From assembly GCA_016716125.1 (NCBI GenBank), contig JADJWZ010000020.1, forward strand, positions 1-64,000: DNA of 64,000 bases, in the 5' to 3' direction. This document shows, piece after piece, positions 55,000-63,809 of this stretch. The notes under the pieces were generated by a model, which was not told where the DNA came from, did no database searches, and worked only from the letters and a program-made list of their open reading frames with translations. Position numbers and translations under genes: made by a program. The stretch's first letter is position 1. Each line of letters starts with the position of its first letter. This stretch comes from Ignavibacteria bacterium. GTDB taxonomy: Bacteria > Bacteroidota > Ignavibacteria > Tepidaquicellales > Tepidaquicellaceae.

Positions 55000-55302
55000 T
55001 TATTTTTTATTTGATCTTATAATATTTTCAAGATTATTTATATAATTTTTAAACGCTTTATAGCCTTTGGATGTGATCTTGTATTTCGATACAGGTTTTC
55101 TGTCCACAAATAATTTCTTCACGCTGACATATCCGGCATGCTCCAGTTTTTTCAGATGAACACTTAAATTGCCGTCGGTTGCATTTACTTTTTCCTTGAG
55201 AAAATTAAATTCCGCTTCATCCGTTCCCACAAGCACTGCCATAATTGCAGTTCTTATACGTGAATGTATTACATCATCAATTTGCTGATAGTCATAGTTC
55301 AT
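55000..55302 (-). CDS. Winged-helix transcriptional regulator
   Basis: A 100-residue winged-helix protein of the 'DNA-binding HTH_34/PadR-like' kind: DVIHSRIRTAIMAVLVGTDE, EKVNATDGNLSVHLKKLEHAGYV (recognition helix) and SKYKITSKGYKAFKNYI. Its ATG overlaps the stop of the membrane protein gene by one base (TAATG), so they are coupled. Such small regulators paired with membrane proteins are common and usually control the pair itself. Confidence 0.85.
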   Translation of the reverse strand: MNYDYQQIDDVIHSRIRTAIMAVLVGTDEAEFNFLKEKVNATDGNLSVHLKKLEHAGYVSVKKLFVDRKPVSKYKITSKGYKAFKNYINNLENIIRSNKK

Positions 55303-55904
55303 TATGCGTTTTCCATAAGTAATTCTTTTGATTTTTTATTGAGTAATAATCCCGGTACGATCTGAAGCATGATTATCATTATTGCAAAAATAAGCAAAGT
55401 ATGAATTCCGGGAAATACAAACATTACTATTGCTCCCGCCCACCATCCGAATGATACTGATCTGAGCCAGCCAAGCTGCTGAATCGATCCGCTTGTGAAA
55501 TAGGATATTCCGAGTGAAGTGGCAATGAGCGGACAGATATAAATGGGATTGTAAGCTCCCGAGAATGAGCCGACAAATCCGTAAATAAACATTGCAACTC
55601 CGGATGCCAGCCATAGTGAAGTCAGAATCCTTCCCGCATAAGTGGAAACTTTACTTCTCTTGCTCTGATACTTGCCGATCAGAACATCTGCAACAGCTCC
55701 TGATACCATCATGACCAGCCAAACAAATCCAATATACTTTGTGTAAAATTTAAACACCAGCATAAGATAGTTTATAAGCAGACCCAATGCTACGAGTATT
55801 CCCCAGAAGATATAATGTACGCCGTTATCGATATTCAGCTTTCGTGTATCTTCCATCATTTTCTTTATCAGTGAAACTTCGAGTTCAGCTTGTTTTGATT
55901 CCAT
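55302..55904 (-). CDS. Membrane protein coupled to a winged-helix regulator
   Basis: A 200-residue protein with an N-terminal cytosolic helix and about five or six hydrophobic segments (HYIFWGILVALGLLINYLML, YIGFVWLVMMVSGAVADVLI, LWLASGVAMFIYGFVG, PLIATSLGISYF, SFGWWAGAIVMFVFPGIHTL...). No enzyme motif is seen. The wHTH partner downstream overlaps it. It may sense membrane state or be a target of the regulator; function unknown. Confidence 0.75.
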   Translation of the reverse strand: MESKQAELEVSLIKKMMEDTRKLNIDNGVHYIFWGILVALGLLINYLMLVFKFYTKYIGFVWLVMMVSGAVADVLIGKYQSKRSKVSTYAGRILTSLWLASGVAMFIYGFVGSFSGAYNPIYICPLIATSLGISYFTSGSIQQLGWLRSVSFGWWAGAIVMFVFPGIHTLLIFAIMIIMLQIVPGLLLNKKSKELLMENA

Positions 55905-55986
55905 GTGTGATTTAATTTAAAGTGCTTTGTAAAATAAAGTGCTTTACAAAAATAGAGAGTTTTTTTTAAAATGTCAACCCCTGCAA

Positions 55987-56015
55987 AAAAAAATCCGGCT
56001 TAAACCGGATTTTTA
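55987..56015 (-). terminator. Intrinsic terminator after the isocitrate dehydrogenase gene
   Basis: On the minus strand AAATCCGG pairs with CCGGATTT and is followed by a T-run. It lies about 29 bp after the icd stop at 56044. Confidence 0.85.
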
Positions 56016-56043
56016 TTAACGTTTAAATAAATAAAAATTAGAA

Positions 56044-57483
56044 TCAGGAGTAACCTGCAACTCCATCGAAGTTATATATATGCTCGGTCTTTATAAAATC
56101 GAATCCGGTATCATAAACTTTTTCAAGCAGCTTTATTACATCGGAGTTATTAATTGTTTCACCGCTGTTAACGGTTACATATCTGCATCTCCAGTGATCC
56201 GTGCAGAAAGTTTCAGGTTCACCGTCCGGCCATACCTTTACTCCTCTGTTGCTGATGAATCCGAGTTTAAGATTATCGGTACCGACTTTTTTCAGAATTT
56301 CACCGAGGTCTTCAGCCGAACCGTTTCTCCAGTCGAGATAAATATCTACGCCGACAAGGTCTTTCTGCTGAATTTTTAATTTTGATACTTCAGCCTGTTT
56401 TCTTTTTACTTCATCGGATTTTTTATATTTAACTGGTTTAAGTTTTCCGGGAACCTGACCTAATCTTTCGACGACGGCTTTTGCAAATTCTTTTGTGCCG
56501 ACCTTTTCTTTACTGATATTATCTTTAAAAATATCATAAGTATGAATTCCGTCTTCGAGAGTTTTCAGCCAGGCGTTATGAACTTTTGTTGCAATTTCAC
56601 TCTGACCGATGTGATTCAGCATCATAACTCCTCCGAGCAGCAGTCCTGAAGGGTTTGCAAGATTCTGACCTGCGCGTCTCGGCGCAGAGCCGTGTATAGC
56701 TTCAAACATTGCAAAATTCTCTCCGATGTTTGCTGAGCCGGCAAGTCCGACAGAACCGGTGATCTGAGCAGCTACATCCGATAATATATCACCGTAAAGA
56801 TTTTCCATCACTATCACGTCAAAATTTTCCGGAGTGTTTGCCATTTTGGCCGCGCCTATATCGACTATCCATACTTCGTTTTCAATCTCCGGATATTCAG
56901 CTGCAATGTCCCTGAATATTTTGTGAAACAAACCGTCGGTTAGTTTCATGATATTATCTTTTACAAAACACGTTACTTTTTTTCTGTTGTTATAAACTGC
57001 ATACTCAAAAGCATAACGTATGATCTTTTCTGAACCGGGTCTTGAGATAAGTTTTAAACACTGATAAACATCCTGCGTCTGCCTGTATTCAATCCCGGCA
57101 TAAAGGTCTTCTTCATTTTCCCTGACAATTACAACATCCATTACGGGATGTTTTGTGGAAACATAAGGATGGTATGAAATACAAGGTCTTACATTGGCAT
57201 AAAGTCCTAATGTTTTTCGCGTAGTTACATTCAGACTTTTATAACCGCCGCCCTGAGGAGTTGTTATCGGAGCTTTCAGAAAAACTTTTGTCCTGCGCAG
57301 CGAATCCCATGCGCTCGGTTCTATTCCAGCCAGATTTCCCTTGAGATAGACCTGCTCGCCGATCTCAATAGTTTCAATATCAAGTTCAGCTCCGGCGGAA
57401 GTTATAATATTCAATGTTGCTTCCATTATTTCAGGACCGATACCGTCACCGTATGCGACAGTTATTGGTGTGTTTTTAGACAT
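56044..57483 (-). CDS. icd: NADP-dependent isocitrate dehydrogenase with C-terminal extension
   Basis: A 479-residue TCA-cycle enzyme oxidising isocitrate to 2-oxoglutarate. Residues of the active site: SLNVTTRKTLGLYANVRPC (Ser/Asn/Arg substrate-binding), VRENEEDLYAGIEY, FVKDNIMKLTDGLF (Lys), GDILSDVAAQITG (metal Asp) and AIHGSAPRRAG. A C-terminal extension of about 140 residues (VDIYLDWRNGSAEDLGEILK...) is like the Thermus/Rickettsia-type NADP enzymes and unlike E. coli Icd. AAAGGAA precedes the ATG, and a terminator follows the stop; it is a single-gene unit. Confidence 0.92.
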   Translation of the reverse strand: MSKNTPITVAYGDGIGPEIMEATLNIITSAGAELDIETIEIGEQVYLKGNLAGIEPSAWDSLRRTKVFLKAPITTPQGGGYKSLNVTTRKTLGLYANVRPCISYHPYVSTKHPVMDVVIVRENEEDLYAGIEYRQTQDVYQCLKLISRPGSEKIIRYAFEYAVYNNRKKVTCFVKDNIMKLTDGLFHKIFRDIAAEYPEIENEVWIVDIGAAKMANTPENFDVIVMENLYGDILSDVAAQITGSVGLAGSANIGENFAMFEAIHGSAPRRAGQNLANPSGLLLGGVMMLNHIGQSEIATKVHNAWLKTLEDGIHTYDIFKDNISKEKVGTKEFAKAVVERLGQVPGKLKPVKYKKSDEVKRKQAEVSKLKIQQKDLVGVDIYLDWRNGSAEDLGEILKKVGTDNLKLGFISNRGVKVWPDGEPETFCTDHWRCRYVTVNSGETINNSDVIKLLEKVYDTGFDFIKTEHIYNFDGVAGYS

Positions 57484-57606
57484 GAATTCCTTTCATTGAT
57501 TTTTTAGAAAATTAATTTAACGATATTGATCTATATATTAAACTTAAAATATGTATCACAGCAATCTGAAATTTTTTCCGGAAGACAGTATAAGAATATT
57601 ATAAAC

Positions 57607-58968
57607 TCAGTTTTCAGTTAATAAAGGTTCAGTCGCAGTATCCCTCACTTGTATATAATCTTCTTCCTTATACCTTTTGGCAACAATTATAAAAGCAAAA
57701 GCTGTGAACAGCATCAATCCCGCGAAAAACCAGAAATATTCTGAGCCTTCAAAGACAAATGAACCATCGTCATTTACAATAAGCTGATTTACGAGAGCCG
57801 TGATGCCGTTACCGAGAGAGACTCCGAGAAACCAAAGTCCCATCACGAAAGACTTCATGCTGTTCGGCGCCTGAGTATATGAAAATTCCAGACCGGTGAT
57901 TGAGATCATCACTTCGGCTGCAGTAAGGATCACATAAGCCCAGAACTGCCAGAGAATGCTTGGCGTGCCTCCGGCAGATATGGAAGTTTCGGCAAATGCA
58001 ATTATGGCAAATGAAAATGCAGCCAGAAACATTCCGATGGAAATTTTTCTCAGCATCGTGAGAGGAAAAAATTTATTCACGAACGGATATATGACATAAG
58101 TAAACATCGGAATGAATATCATTATCAGCAGGGGATTTATCGCCTGGATCTGCGAAGCGAGTAGTTCAAATTGCGTAAAACCCAGGTTAACATTCTTATC
58201 CATTTTCTCAGCCTGCAGCACCCATGAAGATCCTGTCTGATCAAACAGCGACCAGAATACTGCGATAAAAATATACATGATGCTTAGATTCAGAATTGCT
58301 TTCTTTCCTTTTTCACTGAAGACATCCAGCTTGTATGCTTTCCATCCTACAGGCGGAATCGCGATAAATACCTTTCTTCCCATATAAAAAACTATTGTCG
58401 CAAACAGCATCAGCAGACCCGGAACGCCGAAAGCAATGTGAGGACCGAATCTGTCAAGCAGTATCGGAGTGAGTAAAGTTGAAACTGCTGCTCCGAGATT
58501 TATAGAAAAGTAAAAGTAACCGAATATTTTTTCGAGAAGATGCTTGTTCTTTTTTTCAAACTGATCTCCGACGTGAGCTGAGACGCAGGGTTTTATTCCG
58601 CCAGAGCCGATTGCAATAAGCGTAAGTCCGATCGCCAGTCCGACTCTTGTTTCATCAATCGCCAGCGCTGCGTGACCAAGCACATATACAACGGACAGCA
58701 ATATTATGGTTTTATATTTTCCCCACAATACATCGGAAACAATAGCTCCTATTATCGGGAAAAAATAAGTCGCCATGCTGAAAACATGATACCATTTCGT
58801 AGCTTCATTCGGATTCATAACATCGGTTCCTCCCGAACCCATAAGATATTGAGTCATGAAAACTACAAGGATCCCCTTCATTCCGTAATAGCTGAATCTT
58901 TCGGCAAGTTCGTTACCGATTATATATGGGATCCCTTTCGGATATTTATTACTTACAGCTTCTGCCAT
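57607..58968 (-). CDS. Proton-dependent oligopeptide transporter (POT/PTR family)
   Basis: A 453-residue MFS transporter with about twelve hydrophobic segments. The family ExxER-type signature is NELAERFSYYGMKG (about 18-31). The PTR2 region is IALGSGGIKPCVSAHVGDQF and FYFSINLGAAVST. It uses the proton gradient to import di- and tripeptides. Secreted M14 and M43 peptidases elsewhere in the window could supply the substrate (inference). It follows the wecB operon on the same strand with a 53-bp gap. Confidence 0.9.
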   Translation of the reverse strand: MAEAVSNKYPKGIPYIIGNELAERFSYYGMKGILVVFMTQYLMGSGGTDVMNPNEATKWYHVFSMATYFFPIIGAIVSDVLWGKYKTIILLSVVYVLGHAALAIDETRVGLAIGLTLIAIGSGGIKPCVSAHVGDQFEKKNKHLLEKIFGYFYFSINLGAAVSTLLTPILLDRFGPHIAFGVPGLLMLFATIVFYMGRKVFIAIPPVGWKAYKLDVFSEKGKKAILNLSIMYIFIAVFWSLFDQTGSSWVLQAEKMDKNVNLGFTQFELLASQIQAINPLLIMIFIPMFTYVIYPFVNKFFPLTMLRKISIGMFLAAFSFAIIAFAETSISAGGTPSILWQFWAYVILTAAEVMISITGLEFSYTQAPNSMKSFVMGLWFLGVSLGNGITALVNQLIVNDDGSFVFEGSEYFWFFAGLMLFTAFAFIIVAKRYKEEDYIQVRDTATEPLLTEN

Positions 58969-59021
58969 AAAATTTTTTAGTTGAACAAAATAAGAATTAT
59001 TGAATACATTAAAAACTTATT

Positions 59022-60055
59022 TTACATTTTAACGTCGTTGATCCGGATCAGCTCTTTTACTTTTTCTATTATAAGATCTTTGGATAATTCTGTCATGCAA
59101 ATATTTCCTATATTGCATTCGAGCAGATTGCAGTACAGGCAGTTAATATTTTCATTTACAATTGATAAATTTTTATCGCCGAAAGGACCCTGAAGTTTCG
59201 GATTTGTAGGACCATATATCCCCAGTGTGGGGACGTCCATCGAGACTGCTATATGCAGAGGTCCGAGTCATTACCAATCACCAGGTCACATTTTTCAATT
59301 ATGGCGGCAAGATATCTGATAGGGCTGTCCGGAATAAGATATGCGTTTCCTTTTTTTACCGAGTCACGGATCTTTTCACAGTTTTCTTTTTCCTTTTGAT
59401 TTCCCCAGAAGAGAATAAAATTAACGTCATAAATCTCATTCAGTATGTCCATCAATTTTGTGTAATCATCGGCTTTGTATCTTTTGGATTCCCATCCGCC
59501 TGTTTTTGAAATTCCTATAACTTTCTTTGAAAAAAGATTATGTGAATTAAAGAATTCATCAGCAAATTCTTTATGGACTACATTTACCGGGAGATAAAGT
59601 TTTTTGGAAACGATCGGAATGTCAAGAGCTCTCAGAGAGTCGAGATTAAACTCAACGTTATGGACTTCTCCTCCTCTGCCTTTTACGCTGATATTATATG
59701 CGTAATTTCTTCCTCTGAAATTAAATCCGAATCTGTATCTTGCTCTGCTCAAAAAAGTAATCAGCGCCGTCCTCGGATTTCCGAACAGGTCTATAACAAG
59801 ATCATACTTTTGCTTTCTAATGTTCTTAATCAGACACCATGACTTGTCTTCGTTTGCATCATATGTAAATGCCCTTGTGATATACGGATTATCAATAAGA
59901 ATATCACGTGAATGACGGACAGTGAGAAAGTTAATTTCTGCATCAGGAAAAAAAGCTTTGAGATTAGGAAGCACGGGAGTGGTCAGGAGAATGTCTCCGA
60001 TCCCTCCGAATTTAATTACAAGTATCTTATTAATTTTATTTTTATCTAATTTCAA
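59022..60055 (-). CDS. Glycosyltransferase family 9 (heptosyltransferase-like), frameshifted
   Basis: Two frames (60055-59249 and 59240-59022) form one gene. The first starts at TTG, two bases after the endonuclease gene, with the GT9 opening KILVIKFGGIGDILLTTPVLPNL. It breaks at CDLVIGNDSD. One extra G after TCG (near 59263-59264) would restore NDSGPLHIAVSMDVPTLGIYGPTNP, the donor-binding motif of the family, and join the second frame to give 344 residues. GT9 enzymes add heptose to LPS core; acceptor unknown here. Either a sequencing error or a recent null mutation. Confidence 0.85.
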
Positions 60056-60057
60056 AC

Positions 60058-60753
60058 TTAAACTAAATTTTCGAGGATGATAAAATTATTTTCTTTTATT
60101 TCATTCGGATCAATCTTTCTTTTCCGGTAGATTCCTTTATCCGGAAATTCACACATCTTATACAAAAAACAGATGCTGCATAATGGATTTTTTGCTTTGC
60201 AAATATTTCTTCCGAACTTGATCAGATTCGAATGCATTTCATATTTCTTTCCCTGCGGAATTATATCTTTTACAGCTTCGAAAGTTTTTTCCGGCGATGA
60301 AGTTTTCACGATCCCAAGCCGGTTAAGGATTCTGTGAACATGCGTATCCACCGGGAATGCATCCCTTCCCAGCGCGAAGATCAGGACACATGAAACTGTC
60401 TTCACTCCGAACCCCTTATGACTTAGAAATATCTCATATATTTTTTCATCGGGGTATTCATTCATAAAATCAAGATCCAGACTTCCGAAATTTTTCTTTA
60501 AACTTTTCAAAAGAGATAAAATTTCTTTTGATTTTGTATCCGCAAGTCCGCAGACTTTAATTTCATTTTTTATTAAACCTACATCCGCCTGTGAAACATC
60601 ATCCCAGTTTCTGAATTTCTTTTTAAGATTGGTGAACGCAGCAAAGGAGGATTTATCAGTTGTATTCTGCGACAGTTTGGTTGCAATTAAAACATCAAGA
60701 ATTCCGGCTCTGTTTTCGGAAACATCATAAGGAGTTCCAAAGCGCTTATTCAA
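60058..60753 (-). CDS. Endonuclease III-type DNA glycosylase/AP lyase
   Basis: A 231-residue HhH-GPD protein. The helix-hairpin-helix is SHKGFGVKTVSCVL with catalytic K118, and the catalytic aspartate is D136 (FPVDTHVHRILNRLG). The iron-sulfur cluster ligands are C185, C192, C195 and C201 (C-x6-C-x2-C-x5-C). It removes oxidised pyrimidines from DNA. The TTG start is the only canonical one, but codons upstream still look coding (TAFIRKIIDAL), so the true start may be further upstream and non-canonical. It is placed between wecB and a glycosyltransferase, 47 bp and 2 bp apart. Confidence 0.9.
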   Translation of the reverse strand: MNKRFGTPYDVSENRAGILDVLIATKLSQNTTDKSSFAAFTNLKKKFRNWDDVSQADVGLIKNEIKVCGLADTKSKEILSLLKSLKKNFGSLDLDFMNEYPDEKIYEIFLSHKGFGVKTVSCVLIFALGRDAFPVDTHVHRILNRLGIVKTSSPEKTFEAVKDIIPQGKKYEMHSNLIKFGRNICKAKNPLCSICFLYKMCEFPDKGIYRKRKIDPNEIKENNFIILENLV

Positions 60754-60800
60754 AGCGTCTATTATTTTTCTGATAAAAGCTGTTTTCCGCTTTTGAGAAA

Positions 60801-61928
60801 TTACTTTATTATTTTTAATAAAATTTTAACGATCCTTTCGGCTGCTTTACCGTCCCAGAGTTCAGGTATCTTTCCTTTTTTGAAACTGCCGTTCTCGATT
60901 TCTTTAATATATTTGATTATTTTCTTTTCGTTGAGTCCGCAGATTACATTTGTGCCAAGCTCTGAAGTAACAGGTCTTTCAGTATTTTCCCGGAGAGTTA
61001 TGCACGGAATCCTGAGGAAAGTAGATTCTTCCTGTATACCGCCTGAGTCAGTTAAGATAAATTTCGCATTTGAAGTAAGTTTTAAAAAATCAAAATATCC
61101 GAACGGTTCGGTAAGTATAAGATTTTTAACCGATTGAATTTTTTTCTCAAACCCGAATTCGCCGATCATTTTCAATGTGCGCGGGTGAACAGGAAATACT
61201 ATGTCAAGCAAAGGATTTATCCTATTAATATTTTGAAAAACGGAAATAATTTTACGCAAATTCTCTTTGACATCGACATTAGAAGGTCTGTGCAGAGTGA
61301 CGAGAGCGTATTGCTTTTCTGAAATACACAGTTCTTTAAGAATTGTAGATTTGTCCGCCTTATCCAGATAAAATACAAGAGAGTCTATCATTGTATTTCC
61401 GGCAAAAAAAATATTTTTTTTATCTGCGCCTTCATTAAGTAAATTCCTAACACCACTGTATTCAGTAACGAAATGGTAATCCGAAAGCACGTCGGTAACA
61501 CGTCTGTTAATTTCCTCGGGCATTGTCCGGTCATTGCTTCTGAGTCCTGATTCGATATGCGCGACAGGAATGGACCTTCCTGTTTTAGTAAGAATTTTCG
61601 AACTTACCAGAGCTGCTGCGGCAGTCGAATTTATGTCTCCGTACACAAGCACAAGATCGGGTTTCTCTTTTAAAAGAATTTTTTCAAATTCGATCATGAT
61701 GCGAGCTTTCTGTTCGGCATGTGATGCTGAACCGATGGCAAGATAAATATGCGGTTTCGGCAGATCAAGCTCCTTAATAAAAACGCCTGACATTTTATTA
61801 TCATAATGCTGACCTGTGTGTACAATTTTATGGGAGACCTTGGATTTATGTTTAAGAAGCTTCTTATGAATAGGAGCCATTTTCATGAAGTTTGGTCTGG
61901 CGCCTACAACGGAAATGATTTTTTTCAA
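60801..61928 (-). CDS. wecB: UDP-N-acetylglucosamine 2-epimerase (non-hydrolysing)
   Basis: A 375-residue enzyme interconverting UDP-GlcNAc and UDP-ManNAc for surface polysaccharide. Family blocks: VGARPNFMKMAPIHKKL, GDINSTAAAALVSSK, PVAHIESGLRSNDRTMPEEINRRVTD, LVTLHRPSNVD and FILTDSGGIQEESTFLRIPC. Length is normal. It is the first gene of the minus-strand set with the DNA glycosylase and GT9 gene, suggesting a cell-surface glycan theme for two of the three genes. Confidence 0.95.
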   Translation of the reverse strand: MKKIISVVGARPNFMKMAPIHKKLLKHKSKVSHKIVHTGQHYDNKMSGVFIKELDLPKPHIYLAIGSASHAEQKARIMIEFEKILLKEKPDLVLVYGDINSTAAAALVSSKILTKTGRSIPVAHIESGLRSNDRTMPEEINRRVTDVLSDYHFVTEYSGVRNLLNEGADKKNIFFAGNTMIDSLVFYLDKADKSTILKELCISEKQYALVTLHRPSNVDVKENLRKIISVFQNINRINPLLDIVFPVHPRTLKMIGEFGFEKKIQSVKNLILTEPFGYFDFLKLTSNAKFILTDSGGIQEESTFLRIPCITLRENTERPVTSELGTNVICGLNEKKIIKYIKEIENGSFKKGKIPELWDGKAAERIVKILLKIIK

Positions 61929-62182
61929 TACAACAATATTAAGATATCCGGATTTATTTTTATGAATTTATGAAAAATATAGATTAGTTTAAATTGAAAT
62001 TAAGGTTTTTGGAAATTAATTGAGAGATTTTAAAATTAGATGAAGAGATAATAGAATGTTGTGAAAAATTTTTAATTAAATATTTATATATTTTAAATTG
62101 GTAAACATCTCTGCTTCTGAATTTTCTCTTGAATGTCATAATCATATTGGATATTTTGTCTGATTAATAAATAAGCTATAAA

Positions 62183-62455
62183 ATGAAAAAGAATTTTCAT
62201 CCTAAGTATTACAAATGCGATGTAATCTGCAATTGCGGGGAAAACAGAGGAGTGTTATTTACTACCCGTTCAACCGAACCTGAGATAAAAGTCGAAATTT
62301 GTTCATTATGCCATCCGTTTTTTACCGGTACACAAAAGATTATTGATACAGCCGGAAGAGTTGAGAAATTTAACAAACGATACGGAAAATCTAAAAAATC
62401 TGCTGAAACAACAGAGTCTGCTGAAACAAAAGAAACAGCGGAAACAAAAGCATAA
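62183..62455 (+). CDS. rpmE: 50S ribosomal protein L31, zinc-binding (C+) form with a long tail
   Basis: A 90-residue protein. The body KKNFHPKYYKCDVICNCGEN, then EVEICSLCHPF-like KVEICSLCHPFFTGTQKIID and TAGRVEKFNKRYG, matches L31 type C+, with C16 and C18 plus the C-x-x-C pair for zinc. After the normal end it carries an 18-residue repetitive tail (SAETTESAETKETAETKA) rich in Glu, Thr and Lys. A terminator follows. It is normally bound on the 50S subunit near L5 and the intersubunit bridge. Confidence 0.95.
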   Translation: MKKNFHPKYYKCDVICNCGENRGVLFTTRSTEPEIKVEICSLCHPFFTGTQKIIDTAGRVEKFNKRYGKSKKSAETTESAETKETAETKA

Positions 62456-62487
62456 ATTATATTTATTCAGGGTTTACAAAAAAAATT

Positions 62488-62517
62488 AAAGCCAATATTT
62501 TCATATTGGCTTTTTTG
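62488..62517 (+). terminator. Rho-independent terminator after rpmE
   Basis: AAAGCCAATAT pairs with ATATTGGCTTT around a TTTC loop, followed by a T-run, about 33 bp after the rpmE stop. Confidence 0.88.
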
Positions 62518-62539
62518 ATTAATAAATAATCGGTCCGAA

Positions 62540-63802
62540 ATGGAAGTAATTATCTTTGAAGACAATAAGAGCGAAAACCTTTTCCCGCTTAATATGTTAA
62601 GAGCATCTTTTGACATTAAGTGCGGAACCGGAAGTATAAAGGACAGGATCGTTAAAATTCTTAACGGTAAGCATGAAGTTTCGCTTTTGTGCAGGGAAAC
62701 CATTTCAGGATTAATGAAAGAAATTAACAAGGAAAAAGTAAATCAGTTACCGAAGGACGATGCGCTTTTCTTAAACGGAAGAGTAGTATTCGGAAAGGAT
62801 TTACTGAACAAAATAATAAAGGAAAAAAAGAAAGATCACATCTATTCTTATAAAGATGAATTAATTTCCGCATATTTGTCGCCGGATAAAACAAAAATAT
62901 TTAAAAATTTTTTTGATGAAGCTGGTTCGAAAAATCTGAATTTCAAAGATTATTTCTGCAGTAATAAATTCACTGAATCCGAAATACCGGAATCCGGTGA
63001 TATATCTGTATTAAAATATCCCTGGGATGCCATAAAATATTTCCTGCAGGGTGGACTCAGCTCCGATCTTGAATTATATTTTCAGACAGATAAGAATCTG
63101 AAGAAAGCATATAAGTCGGAATGTTTCATTAACAGCAAAAATATCCTGATCTCGCCGAAGACAAAAATTTATCCGGACATTGTGCTTGATGCATCTGAAG
63201 GAAAAATAGTCATTGAAGAAAACTGCGCGATAGAACCTTTTTGTTTTATAAAGGGACCGGTATTTATCGGGAGGAATACGCTTGTAAAATCCGGGACAAG
63301 GATATACGGACCGTGCAGTATCGGTAAAAATTCAAAAGTCGCGGGTGAAATTGCAGAATCAATTTTTCATTCATATGTTAATAAACAACATGACGGATTT
63401 GCCGGGCATTCTTACATATGTCCTTTTGTAAATCTCGGCGCAGATACGGTTACAAGCGATCTGAAGAATAACTATTCAAAGATAAGAATGAAAAAAGGGG
63501 AAACGGAAACAGATACCGGAATGCAGTTCCTGGGAAGTATACTTGGAGATCATACGAAGACATCCATAAACACAATGCTGAACACCGGTACAATCTCAGG
63601 AATATTCGCGAATATATTCGGAGGCGGTTTTCCCGATAAAGAGATCGGCTCTTTTACATGGAATGAAGGCGGAAACAAACCGGTCCGTTATAAACTGGAA
63701 AAAGCCGTTGAAACTGCTGTAACAGTAATGTCACGCCGCGGCATCAAACTTAGCAAATCATACGAAAACCTCGTCAGATACTATTCCGAAAATTCCGGCT
63801 GA
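62540..63802 (+). CDS. GlmU-like sugar-phosphate nucleotidyltransferase/acetyltransferase family protein
   Basis: A 420-residue protein resembling the alternative bacterial GlmU-like family of Bacteroidota and Ignavibacteria. The N-terminal part (MEVIIFEDNKSENLFPLNML...) is a divergent nucleotidyltransferase-like domain without an obvious GxGTRM loop. From about residue 205 a left-handed beta-helix of hexapeptide repeats follows (IEENCAIEPFCFIKGPVFIG, GHSYICPFVNLGADTVTSDL). It probably acts in UDP-GlcNAc metabolism, but the missing GXG loop makes the nucleotidyl step uncertain. Confidence 0.85.
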   Translation: MEVIIFEDNKSENLFPLNMLRASFDIKCGTGSIKDRIVKILNGKHEVSLLCRETISGLMKEINKEKVNQLPKDDALFLNGRVVFGKDLLNKIIKEKKKDHIYSYKDELISAYLSPDKTKIFKNFFDEAGSKNLNFKDYFCSNKFTESEIPESGDISVLKYPWDAIKYFLQGGLSSDLELYFQTDKNLKKAYKSECFINSKNILISPKTKIYPDIVLDASEGKIVIEENCAIEPFCFIKGPVFIGRNTLVKSGTRIYGPCSIGKNSKVAGEIAESIFHSYVNKQHDGFAGHSYICPFVNLGADTVTSDLKNNYSKIRMKKGETETDTGMQFLGSILGDHTKTSINTMLNTGTISGIFANIFGGGFPDKEIGSFTWNEGGNKPVRYKLEKAVETAVTVMSRRGIKLSKSYENLVRYYSENSG

Positions 63803-63809
63803 TGTATTA

